This document shows, in pieces, positions 1 to 5,994 of a stretch of 6,903 nucleotides of DNA. The notes under the pieces are model-generated. The model did no database searches and was not told the origin of the DNA. It saw nothing but the letters and a program-made list of their open reading frames with translations. Source of the DNA: Candidatus Coatesiibacteriota bacterium (GTDB lineage Bacteria; RBG-13-66-14); the NCBI GenBank assembly GCA_014728185.1, contig WJMB01000245.1:1-6903 (forward strand), in the 5' to 3' direction. The first letter of the stretch is position 1. Each line of letters starts with the position of its first letter. Both the position numbers and the translations under genes were made by a program.

Positions 1-310
1 CCAGGCGGTCGATACCCAGCGCCGGGCGCTCGGGTCGCTGGTGGGCCTGAGCGTAACACCCCGGGCAGCGCAGGTTGCAGCGGTCGGTCACGCTGCAGAT
101 CACCAGGGGCGGGACGCGAACGCCTCGCTCGCCCCAGCGGCGGCGGTGCCGGGAGGCTCGGCGCTGGTTGCGCAGCGTGCGGCCCAAAAAGCGGGCCAGG
201 GCGGGACGGCGCATCGCCTGGCGGACGGCGTCGGCGAAGACGACGTCCAACTCGCGATCGAAAAGGTCGACAAATCCGGGAATGCGGCGGGCCGGGGTGC
301 TGTCGGACAT
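1..310 (-). CDS. Radical SAM protein, N-terminal part (gene continues past left edge)
   Basis: Partial gene: 103 codons are visible from an ATG at 310 and the frame is still open at base 1. Residues 65-86 hold the strand-and-loop that opens a radical SAM barrel, with the signature CNLRCPGCYA. C78, C82 and C85 form the CxxxCxxC site for the [4Fe-4S] cluster that cleaves S-adenosylmethionine, and the preceding PPLVICSVTDR stretch is typical of this class. Residues 1-64 are Arg-rich and unrecognised. The start is supported by AGGAG at 319-323, 8 bases upstream. It begins 27 bases after the mvhD stop on the same strand, so the two are probably cotranscribed. The substrate cannot be told: the rest of the barrel and any SPASM or auxiliary cluster domain lie outside the window. 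The superfamily call is firm; any role with the Hdr complex is inference from position. Confidence 0.85.
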   Translation of the reverse strand, partial: MSDSTPARRIPGFVDLFDRELDVVFADAVRQAMRRPALARFLGRTLRNQRRASRHRRRWGERGVRVPPLVICSVTDRCNLRCPGCYAQAHQRPERPALGIDRL

Positions 311-337
311 CGATGCTGCTCCTGCTTACTGCTGCGC

Positions 338-820
338 TCAGCGGCTGAGTTGGTGATAGTCGTCGTAGGGACCCAGTTCGCGGATGGTGTCGCCGATGCC
401 GTTGATCAGCTCGACCCACTTGACACCCTCGGCGGCCGAGACCCAACTGAAGTGCAGGCGACGCAGGTCCAGGCCGGTGAAGTCGAAGAGCTCGCGGAAG
501 ACCGTCCAGCGGCGGCGGGCGTGGTAATTCCCCGTGTTGTAATGGCAGTCGCCGGGGTGGCAGCCCGAAACGAGCACCCCGTCGGCCCCGTTCTCGAAGG
601 CTTTGACAACCATCAGTGGGTCAATGCGGCCCGTACAGGGAACCTTGATCACCCGGACGTCGGCGGTGTACTCCAAACGGCTGGTGCCCGCCAGGTCCAT
701 GCCCAGATATGTGCACCAGTTGCAGACCACCGCGACGATGCGCGGCCGCCAGACGGCCGCCTCGACGGCGCTTTCATCTCCCGATGAACTTGGCTTGCTG
801 GTCGTGGCTTCCTCGCTCAA
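338..820 (-). CDS. mvhD: MvhD/FlpD-family [2Fe-2S] electron-transfer subunit
   Basis: A 160-residue cytosolic protein of the MvhD (FlpD) family, the small iron-sulfur subunit that links an electron-input enzyme (hydrogenase, formate dehydrogenase) to HdrA in bifurcating Hdr complexes. The five family cysteines are present: C33 and C36 (VCNWC), C62 (VPCTGR), C87 (SGCHPGDC) and C92. The family core runs from about residue 27 to 150, behind a polar, Ser/Glu-rich N-terminal extension of about 25 residues. The start is TTG at 820, chosen because GGAG sits 6 bases upstream and the first in-frame ATG (residue 41) would delete C33 and C36. It lies 473 bases downstream of hdrA and 27 bases upstream of the radical SAM gene. 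No hydrogenase MvhA/MvhG or formate dehydrogenase gene is visible, so its partner is unknown. Confidence 0.93.
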   Translation of the reverse strand: MSEEATTSKPSSSGDESAVEAAVWRPRIVAVVCNWCTYLGMDLAGTSRLEYTADVRVIKVPCTGRIDPLMVVKAFENGADGVLVSGCHPGDCHYNTGNYHARRRWTVFRELFDFTGLDLRRLHFSWVSAAEGVKWVELINGIGDTIRELGPYDDYHQLSR

Positions 821-826
821 CTGCGA

Positions 827-831
827 CTCCC
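827..831 (-). promoter_or_regulatory. Shine-Dalgarno site for the TTG start of mvhD
   Basis: GGGAG on the minus strand, with 6 bases (tcgcag) between it and the TTG at 820. It decides the start of mvhD, because no upstream ATG gives a better start and the next in-frame ATG is inside the conserved domain. Confidence 0.65.
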
Positions 832-1054
832 GTCTGCGCGTTCGGCTGTGTGTGGCCGATTTCCACCAGTGTTGTTGTCAGCACTCGACATCGTTCACTG
901 CGATAATCGTGCGGTTTCCTGTTTCAGCGGCTACTCCAGCCAACCATTAGCCCCTGTCCCGGATGAGCTTCCCCCAGGGCGACCACGGACGCATCAAGTC
1001 CGGCAAACATCGACGTTGCCTCCACAGTTGATCACCGCGACGGCGTTCAAGGCG

Positions 1055-1071
1055 TTGGTGGTTGCCACCAA
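1055..1071. repeat. Small perfect hairpin (7-bp stem, 3-nt loop)
   Basis: TTGGTGG at 1055-1061 pairs exactly with CCACCAA at 1065-1071 around a ttg loop. No T-tract follows on either strand, so it is not a classic intrinsic terminator. It lies about 70 bases from the larger inverted repeat and may belong to the same structured region; function unknown. Confidence 0.45.
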
Positions 1072-1143
1072 ACTGTTGCTGATCATGCCCGGAATTCCAG
1101 TCTTCGGCCTCCGTTGCCCTGGCGAGGGCCCGGGACTACGCCC

Positions 1144-1222
1144 GGCTTTGGCACGTTTTTTGCGGAATCGCCCCGGGACTGGCGCCCGGCCCCTTCCACT
1201 GCGCAAAAAACGTGCCAAAGCC
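1144..1222. repeat. Long inverted repeat, 21-bp perfect arms (MITE-like or structured-RNA element)
   Basis: The left arm at 1144-1164 and the right arm at 1202-1222 are exact reverse complements over 21 bases, core GGCACG then six T on the left and six A then CGTGCC on the right. The 37-base loop (1165-1201) holds its own stem, CCGGG (1173-1177) with CCCGG (1185-1189). A related CCCGGGACT...CCCGGC unit occurs at 1129-1146, touching the left arm, and again at 1172-1190 in the loop, and a gccct/agggc hairpin sits at 1116-1129. The element starts 71 bases beyond the hdrA stop. It has no T-run after either arm, so it is not a standard terminator, although such a stem could still halt or protect transcripts. 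A dispersed non-autonomous repeat is equally possible. The structure is seen directly; its identity is unresolved. Confidence 0.85.
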
Positions 1223-1293
1223 TTGCAGTCATCGCCGCGGGGGCCGTGTTCAGCCGGTGCGTTTTCGATTCGGGTCAACCAGGATGTCGATGG

Positions 1294-3339
1294 TCAGAGC
1301 GCCTGGAGCTCGGCGTGGAGCTGGAGGTCGTTGAATCCGGCCAGTTGGGCGCTGTTGGAGCGGCAGACGGCGCTGCACAACCCGCAGCCCTGGCAGAGTC
1401 CGGGGTTGACCTCGGCGACCCTACTCAACAGCTCGCCGCGGCGGTCGTGTAGGTCCTTGCGGGTGATCGCTTCGTAGGGACAGGCGTTGAGGCAGTCCCA
1501 GCAGCCGATGCAGCTCACTTCGTTGATGCTTGCGACGACGGGTTCGCGCTCGAGTTCGTCGAAGGCGAAGAGTGCCAAGGCCTTGGCGGCGGCGGCTGAG
1601 CCCTGGGCCACGGCTTCGGGGATGTCCATGGGACCTTGGCAGGCTCCAGCCAGGTGGATCCCGGCGGTGTTTGTCTCGACGGGGCGCAGCTTGGGGTGGG
1701 CCTCGACGTAGAAGCCGTAGCGGTCGTAGCTGACGCCCAGGGTCTGGGCCAGCTCGCGGGAGTCGGCCTGGGGCAGCATGGCGGTGGCGGTGACGACGAG
1801 GTCGACGGGAACTTCGAGGCGCTCGCCGGAGAGGGTGTCGGCGCCCTGGAGGATCAGCTTGTCGTCGCGGCGGTAGATGCGGCTGACCCGGCCGCGCAGG
1901 TAGAGGGCGTCGTCCTGCTCGACGGCGCGGCGGTGGAACTCGTCGTAGCGCTTGCCCCCGGCGCGGACGTCCATGTAGAACACCACGGCCCGGCCGTCGT
2001 GCACGGCGTGTTTGTAGAGCATGGTGTGCTTGGCGGTGTACATGCAGCAGATCTTGCTGCAGTACTCGAGGCCTTTCTCGGGACAGCGGCTGCCGATGCA
2101 CTGCAGGAACGCCACGGTGCGCGGCTCGCGGTCGTCAGAGGGCCGCTTGAGGATGCCGTTGGTGGGGCCGGAGGAGGAGACCAGGCGCTCGAACTGCAGC
2201 GAGTCGATGATATCCGGGTCCGCGCCGTAGCCGTACTCGCCATAGCCCTCGTAGGGCGAGTCCTCGGGTTGGCGGCCGATTGAGTAGAGGTCGTAGCCGG
2301 TGGCGACGACGACGGCGCCGACCTCGAACTCGAGCAGCTCGTCTTGCTGCTCGTAATCGATGGCGTCGGTGGGGCAGACCTTGGCGCAGACGCCGCAGGT
2401 GCCCTTCTGGAACTTGAGGCAGTACTCGGGGTGCAGCACCGGGGTGCTGGGTACGGCCTGGGGGAAGGGTACGTTGATCGCCTTGGTGTGGGCGCCGCGG
2501 ACGACGTCGCCGACGCTCTTCCAGGGGCCGTCGAGGTCGCCCAGGCCGGCCTCGAAGGGGTTGGGCATCCGCCCCGGGCACTTCTCCTGGCACAGCCCGC
2601 AGCCGGTACACTTCTCGGCGTCGACGTAGCGGGTACGCTTGCGGATGGTGGTGGTGAAGTTGCCGATGTAGCCCTCGAGCTTCTCAAGTTCGGACCATGT
2701 CAGCAGGGTTATGCGCGGGTGCTTGGCAACCTCGACCATGCGTGGAGTGAGGATGCACTGGGAGCAGTCCAGGGTGGGGAAGGTCTCGGAGAGCTGGCTC
2801 ATGTGGCCGCCGATGGAGGGGCTGCGCTCGAGGAGGATCACCTCGCGATCGGCGGCGGCGATGTCCAGGGCGGCCTGGATTCCGGCGATGCCGCCGCCGA
2901 TGACCAGGGCTCGCTTGGTCATCGGGACGCGGATGCGTTCGAGGGGCCGGTTGCGCAGGGTCTTCTCGACCATCATCCGCACCAGCTCGACGGCCTTGAG
3001 CGTGGCCAGGTCGCGATCGTGGTGCACCCAGGAGCAATGCTCGCGGATGTTGGCCACCTCGAGCATGTAGGGGTTTAGTCCGGCGTCCTCTACGGTTGAG
3101 CGGAAGGTGCGCTCGTGCATGTGCGGGCTGCAGGCGCCGACGACCACGCCGTCGAGGTCGTGCTCGGCGACGGCCTCGGCGATGAGCTGCTGGCCCGGGG
3201 CCGAGCAGACGAAGCGGTAGTCGATGGAGTGGACCACGCCGGGTACCTTGCGCAGGGCCTCGGCCACGGCGGCGCAGTCCACGGTGTCGCCGATGTTCTT
3301 GCCGCAGTGGCAGACGAAGACGCCGATGCGTTTAGCCAT
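1294..3339 (-). CDS. hdrA: Heterodisulfide reductase subunit A (flavin-based electron-bifurcating subunit)
   Basis: A 681-residue protein of full family length. HdrA is the FAD and multi-[4Fe-4S] core of soluble Hdr complexes; it splits electron pairs from an input module (via MvhD) between ferredoxin and HdrBC. Order of parts: N-terminal HdrA domain with FVCHCGKNIGD (C10, C12) and further Cys at 45, 70 and 102; Rossmann FAD motif VIGGGIAG at 146-153 and ERSPSIGGHM at 171-180; C192/C195 (DCSQC); inserted ferredoxin domain with C244, C247, C250, C254 and C307, C315, C318, C322; the HdrA hallmark CIGSRC (414-419) with YCSKICC (426-432); a second FAD-fold segment, VVTATAMLP to LAGACQGPMDIPEAV; and a C-terminal two-cluster ferredoxin with C610, C613, C616, C620 and C649, C652, C655, C659. 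No fused hydrogenase-like or MvhD module is present. ATG at 3339, with GGAAG upstream inside the preceding gene. Confidence 0.97.
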   Translation of the reverse strand: MAKRIGVFVCHCGKNIGDTVDCAAVAEALRKVPGVVHSIDYRFVCSAPGQQLIAEAVAEHDLDGVVVGACSPHMHERTFRSTVEDAGLNPYMLEVANIREHCSWVHHDRDLATLKAVELVRMMVEKTLRNRPLERIRVPMTKRALVIGGGIAGIQAALDIAAADREVILLERSPSIGGHMSQLSETFPTLDCSQCILTPRMVEVAKHPRITLLTWSELEKLEGYIGNFTTTIRKRTRYVDAEKCTGCGLCQEKCPGRMPNPFEAGLGDLDGPWKSVGDVVRGAHTKAINVPFPQAVPSTPVLHPEYCLKFQKGTCGVCAKVCPTDAIDYEQQDELLEFEVGAVVVATGYDLYSIGRQPEDSPYEGYGEYGYGADPDIIDSLQFERLVSSSGPTNGILKRPSDDREPRTVAFLQCIGSRCPEKGLEYCSKICCMYTAKHTMLYKHAVHDGRAVVFYMDVRAGGKRYDEFHRRAVEQDDALYLRGRVSRIYRRDDKLILQGADTLSGERLEVPVDLVVTATAMLPQADSRELAQTLGVSYDRYGFYVEAHPKLRPVETNTAGIHLAGACQGPMDIPEAVAQGSAAAAKALALFAFDELEREPVVASINEVSCIGCWDCLNACPYEAITRKDLHDRRGELLSRVAEVNPGLCQGCGLCSAVCRSNSAQLAGFNDLQLHAELQAL

Positions 3340-3742
3340 GGGGTGCTTCCTTGCTTTCGCTGGTGGAGGGTTCGTCGACGGTCGACTGGTCGGCCGCGGC
3401 CTGCTCGGACGGTGGATATTGGATGCCCAGCATCCGCCGGGCGCGGCGGGGTCGCTCCTCGCAAAGGCCCTTGCTCAGCCGCCGGGCCTTGAGGGAGCGC
3501 CAGCCGCCCCAGAAGACCAGCAATAGGCCCAGGGGGATAAAGATCCAGCCGATGACCAGCAGCAGCTTCTCATCGCTGAAAACCTCGACCAGGGTCAGTC
3601 CGACACCGCTGAAGGCCAGGGCCGTGCGCAGGTAGGCCAGGAAGGTGCGCTCGACGGCCAGCAGGTTGCGTTGAACGGCCAGCAGGGTGCGCTGGACGGC
3701 GAGCTGGTTGCGGGTGTAGACGGGCCGGGGTTCTTCACTCAT
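3332..3742 (-). CDS. DUF202/YidH-type small membrane protein with Arg-led heptad repeats
   Basis: A 136-residue protein with two predicted membrane helices, about 36-55 and 59-80, separated by a short loop (SDEK). The segment ERTFLAYLRTALAFSG (31-46) is the hallmark of the DUF202 family, whose function is unknown. In front of it the same pattern is repeated: residues 11-45 form five heptads, each starting with Arg (R11, R18, R25, R32, R39) with LAV, LAY or LAF inside. This would make one long amphipathic-to-membrane helix. The tail (81-136) is basic, then acidic and Ser/Thr-rich, and probably disordered. The stop overlaps the hdrA start by 8 bases, and the hdrA ribosome binding site lies inside this gene, so the two are likely translationally coupled. 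Its own start (ATG 3742) has only a weak GAGAG upstream. A role in placing HdrA at the membrane is a guess. Confidence 0.8.
   Translation of the reverse strand: MSEEPRPVYTRNQLAVQRTLLAVQRNLLAVERTFLAYLRTALAFSGVGLTLVEVFSDEKLLLVIGWIFIPLGLLLVFWGGWRSLKARRLSKGLCEERPRRARRMLGIQYPPSEQAAADQSTVDEPSTSESKEAPHG
3626..3709 (-). repeat. 21-base tandem repeats inside the DUF202 gene
   Basis: Consecutive 21-base units at 3647-3667, 3668-3688 and 3689-3709 share the pattern gcg-ctcgac-ggccagcag-gt with few mismatches; a more diverged unit lies at 3626-3646. Each encodes one heptad of the form R-x-x-L-A-V-Q/E. The DNA-level similarity suggests recent in-frame duplication of the start of the DUF202 motif. Confidence 0.8.
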
Positions 3743-3791
3743 TGAGGCTCTCGGCTTGAAGGGTGATGTCTTTTCGGCTGGACGGGCGTTG

Positions 3792-3810
3792 TCCGGCGGC
3801 TTCCGCCGGA
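3792..3810. repeat. Perfect 8-bp-stem hairpin upstream of the DUF202 gene
   Basis: TCCGGCGG (3792-3799) pairs exactly with CCGCCGGA (3803-3810) around a 3-base loop, about 50 bases upstream of the DUF202 start. No T-tract follows on either strand. It could be a factor-dependent terminator, an RNA processing or stability element in the leader of DUF202-hdrA, or a protein-binding palindrome. Confidence 0.55.
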
Positions 3811-3831
3811 GACGATCACTGCGCCGATGAT

Positions 3832-3847
3832 AAAAAGAGGTCCCCTC
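3832..3847 (-). terminator. Weak intrinsic-terminator candidate after the second TonB_C gene
   Basis: On the minus strand GAGG-GGA-CCTC is followed at once by TTTTT, 67 bases beyond the stop of the gene ending at 3914. The stem is only 4 bp, so efficiency would be low. It would separate the exported-protein gene from the DUF202-hdrA pair. Confidence 0.35.
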
Positions 3848-3913
3848 CCTCGACGCACCGGTAACGGCGGTGGAAGTCTCGGCGCTTGCTGTTGATCGCG
3901 CTCACCGGGTGGA

Positions 3914-4336
3914 TCAATCGCCCTCGTCGCCACTGAGCTCGAAGGTGAAGGTCATGGTGACGTCCTGGGTCAGCGGCTTGCCGGCCTGATCGGTGCCGGG
4001 GCGCCAGGCCACGGAGGTGGCGGCGTCCAGGGCCGCCTGGTCGGCGTCCTCGCGTCCTGAGCTGACGGCGATCTCGGCGTTGAGGATCTCGCCCTCGGCC
4101 GAGATGCGCAGCCGGACCTTGCAGGAACCTTCCCAGCCCTCGTCCTCGGCGGTCTCCGGGTAGCCCGGCGCGGGCAGGGCGCCCACGGGTTGGGGCTCCT
4201 TGGCCAGGCTGGCCGAGGTGGTCACCCCGGGCAGGGGCACCGCCGCTCGGCCGATCTCGTCGTCGCCGGCGCTGAGTGTCGGCAGGGCGAGGAGCAGGAC
4301 CAGCGGGAGCGTCAAGCGTTTGTCGAGCCTTTGCAT
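3914..4336 (-). CDS. Exported protein with a TonB C-terminal domain (second of two paralogues)
   Basis: A 140-residue protein. Residues 1-23 are a signal peptide (KR near the start, a leucine-rich core, LPTLSA before GDD), followed by a linker of about 30 residues with several prolines and then a TonB_C fold at about 55-133: APGYP (56-60), GSCKVRLRISAEGEI, a VSSG turn (91-94), the DQAALDAATSVAWRPG helix and strand, and GKPLTQDVTMTFTF. This pattern is that of the periplasmic energy-transducer domain, but the long Pro-rich spacer of true TonB is missing and no ExbB/ExbD is nearby. It is probably periplasmic; function unknown. It shares layout and the WxGSC Cys (C72) with the neighbouring 133-residue protein, so the pair probably arose by duplication. 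AGGGGG about 7 bases before ATG 4336 supports the start, and a promoter-like site lies about 90 bases upstream. Confidence 0.8.
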   Translation of the reverse strand: MQRLDKRLTLPLVLLLALPTLSAGDDEIGRAAVPLPGVTTSASLAKEPQPVGALPAPGYPETAEDEGWEGSCKVRLRISAEGEILNAEIAVSSGREDADQAALDAATSVAWRPGTDQAGKPLTQDVTMTFTFELSGDEGD

Positions 4337-4428
4337 TGCAAACCCCCTTGCATCCTTCTGTCGGGATTCCGGCTATCACCGGATGGATAAGGGCGGATGA
4401 TCTGCAGGGGGATCTGGAGCGGTCTCCC

Positions 4429-4457
4429 TCTATATATGCTGAAGATGGACCTGTCGA
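4429..4457 (-). promoter_or_regulatory. Sigma70-like promoter candidate for the 140-residue TonB_C gene
   Basis: On the minus strand TCGACA (4452-4457, 5 of 6 to the -35 consensus) and TATAGA (4429-4434, 4 of 6 to the -10 consensus) are spaced by exactly 17 bases. The stretch around it (tatatatg, attgttta) is the most AT-rich spot between the two TonB_C genes. Transcription would begin near 4422, leaving a leader of about 85 bases. Promoter consensus for this organism is unknown, so this rests on the general bacterial pattern. Confidence 0.5.
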
Positions 4458-4507
4458 TTGTTTAGGGGACGTGGCGGTTGTAACCGGCGGATAAGGTGGT
4501 CACGGGC

Positions 4508-4909
4508 TCAGTCGTCGCGCATCGCCGGGTGGAAGCGGACCTCCCGCTCGACCTCGCCGACGACGCGCTCGCCTTCCTCGACGGCGGGCAGCCAGTCACT
4601 GGCCTCGACGGCGGCTATGGCTGCGGCGTCGGCCGCCTCGAGCCCCGAGCTCTCCAGGACCTCGACCTCGATAACCAACCCGCGCTCGTCGATGGTCACC
4701 AAAAGAACGCAGGAGCCGCGCCAGTCCTCGGGGGCGTCGACGGGGTAGACGGGCTCGACGAGGCGATCGGCCAGGCGGGGCGGGCGGTCCGAGCCGACGA
4801 AGTCGCGGCCGCTGTAGTCGATCTCGGGATCGGAGACGCACTCGCCGGCGAGGGCCGCGCCGACGGCCAGCAGCGCCGTTATCGTGACGAGTCGGAACAG
4901 CTTGCTCAT
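4508..4909 (-). CDS. Exported protein with a TonB C-terminal domain (first of two paralogues)
   Basis: A 133-residue protein from ATG 4909, chosen over an earlier in-frame start at 5041 because GAGGTG lies just upstream and a signal peptide follows directly: SKLFR then a hydrophobic run to about A21 (VGAALA). The TonB_C-like domain spans about 50-127: VEPVYPVDAP (51-60), WRGSCVLLVTIDERG (63-77), VEVLESSG (82-89), the AADAAAIAAVEASDWLPA helix and strand, and a final VEREVRF. As in its neighbour there is no long Pro-rich spacer, so it is not a conventional TonB. Cys at 24, right after the signal peptide, does not fit a lipobox (AGEC); with C67 it could form a disulfide. It sits 215 bases after hdrB and 171 bases before its paralogue. 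Function unknown; its place between hdrB and hdrA is unexpected. Confidence 0.8.
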   Translation of the reverse strand: MSKLFRLVTITALLAVGAALAGECVSDPEIDYSGRDFVGSDRPPRLADRLVEPVYPVDAPEDWRGSCVLLVTIDERGLVIEVEVLESSGLEAADAAAIAAVEASDWLPAVEEGERVVGEVEREVRFHPAMRDD

Positions 4910-5124
4910 CGGGCACCTCGGGAAAGGGTGGTATCTGTCAATCGTGGCTGGATGACTGCTGTAGTCGCTCGCGGTCGGGTTGAACGAAGGCGGTTGAGTG
5001 TGCGCGACCCCTGTCTCCTCGACAGCCACGGAGAGCATCACCGACCCCGACCCGTATCAACCAGTATCGATCGCGCAGCGGTGCGGTGGTCGATGATTGG
5101 TTCACACGACAGCGCTCCGCGCTC

Positions 5125-5994
5125 TCAGCCCAGGCGCTTGACCAACTCCCGGGTCGAGGTGAAGTGGCGGTTGAGCTCCAGCTCTTTGGATTTGATACCA
5201 TAAGCCAGGCCAAGCAGCTCGGTGAGAAAGACCACGGGCATCTTCAGCCGTTTCTCGAGCTCGAGGGCCCGGCTGGCGCCGCGCTGGTGGATGTCCAGGT
5301 TGAGCTGGCACATCGGGCAACTCACCACGACGCAATCGGCGCCGGCGTATCGGGCGGCCTCGAGGACCTTGCCCGAGAGGCGCTCGACGACGTCCTCGCG
5401 GCTGAAGGTGAAGGAGGCCCCGCAGCACTCGGTGCGGTGGGTCCACTCGACGGGCTCGGCGCCCACGGCGGCGAGAACCTCGTCCATGGCTCGGGGCTCT
5501 TCGGCGTCGCCGCCGGCTGTGGCGAAGCGCGGGGGACGGGTCAGCAGGCAGCCGTAGTAGCAGGCCGCCTTGAGTCCGTCGAGGGGCTTTTGCAGGGGTT
5601 CGCGCAGCTTTTCCGGCCCCAGCTCGGCCAGCAGCTCCAGCAGGTGCATCACCCGGGCGCCGCCGTCGTAGGTGACCTCGGCGGCCCGTTCGGCCTGGGC
5701 GTAGAGTTCGGGCTCGCTGTGGCGCAGGTCGTTGACGTAGGCCAACCGGTGGTAGCACATCGCGCAGGTGGTCATCACCGGCAGGCCCAGCTCGGAGGCC
5801 CGGGCGAGATTGTAGACGTTGAGCGAGGCCGAGAGCAGCTTGGAGTGTTGGTGGCCCGGCGAGGCACCGCAGCAAATCCACTCCGGGACCTCGACGAGTT
5901 CGACGCCGAGGATATCCAGCACGAGGCGGCTGCTCTTCTCGAACTCGCGGCTGGTGCCCTGGCTGGTGCAGCCCGGATAGTAGCCGATCTTCAT
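5125..5994 (-). CDS. hdrB: Heterodisulfide reductase subunit B (CCG-domain catalytic subunit)
   Basis: A 289-residue protein starting KIGYYPGCTSQGT, the usual HdrB opening. It has two CCG domains: C9, C41-C42, C77, C80 (YPGC, ICCGAS, CAMCYHRL), and C149, C190-C191, C226, C229 (YYGCLLTRPP, ECCGAS, CPMCQLNLD). In characterised HdrB these ten cysteines bind two non-cubane [4Fe-4S] clusters that together reduce a disulfide such as CoM-S-S-CoB. In bacteria the substrate is usually unknown, so it may be another thiol, a quinone or a different acceptor here. The motif set is complete, so the protein should be active. The ATG at 5994 overlaps the hdrC stop as ATGA, giving tight translational coupling. 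No transmembrane segment is seen, as expected for the cytosolic HdrABC type rather than membrane HdrDE. Confidence 0.97.
   Translation of the reverse strand: MKIGYYPGCTSQGTSREFEKSSRLVLDILGVELVEVPEWICCGASPGHQHSKLLSASLNVYNLARASELGLPVMTTCAMCYHRLAYVNDLRHSEPELYAQAERAAEVTYDGGARVMHLLELLAELGPEKLREPLQKPLDGLKAACYYGCLLTRPPRFATAGGDAEEPRAMDEVLAAVGAEPVEWTHRTECCGASFTFSREDVVERLSGKVLEAARYAGADCVVVSCPMCQLNLDIHQRGASRALELEKRLKMPVVFLTELLGLAYGIKSKELELNRHFTSTRELVKRLG

Larger units (their letters stand above)
821..1115. other. Non-coding stretch between mvhD and the inverted-repeat element
   Basis: Part of a 473-base gap between hdrA and mvhD. The short open frames across it on both strands match no recognisable family and look like GC-rich chance frames. 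The only clear structure is a small hairpin at 1055-1071: arms ttggtgg and ccaccaa, 7 perfect pairs with a 3-base loop. The part next to mvhD (about 840-960) is less GC-rich than the coding regions and would be the natural place for an mvhD promoter, but I could not pick a convincing -35/-10 pair. Confidence 0.5.

Noticed and set aside
41..787. Plus-strand 248-codon open frame across mvhD and the radical SAM start
   Set aside because: It runs antisense to two genes with clear cysteine motifs, and its own translation is unrecognisable.
1144..1222. CRISPR or IS terminal-repeat interpretation of the inverted repeat
   Set aside because: There is only one pair of inverted arms, no regularly spaced direct repeats, and no transposase between or beside them.
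994..1278. Minus-strand 94-codon frame between hdrA and mvhD
   Set aside because: Its Arg/Lys/Ala-rich middle is just the two arms of the inverted repeat translated; no ribosome binding site or family signal, so it is not a gene.
2344..3078. Plus-strand 244-codon open frame opposite hdrA
   Set aside because: Gly/Ala/Val-rich low-complexity translation antisense to conserved HdrA domains; no ribosome binding site or motif.
3739..3933. Minus-strand 64-codon frame between the TonB_C and DUF202 genes
   Set aside because: It covers the terminator and hairpin sequences and overlaps both neighbours in another frame; proline/arginine-rich with no recognisable domain.
5111..5123. Small hairpin AGCGC-TCC-GCGCT just after the hdrB stop as a terminator
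   Set aside because: The stem is only 5 bp and no T-run follows on the minus strand; too weak to call.
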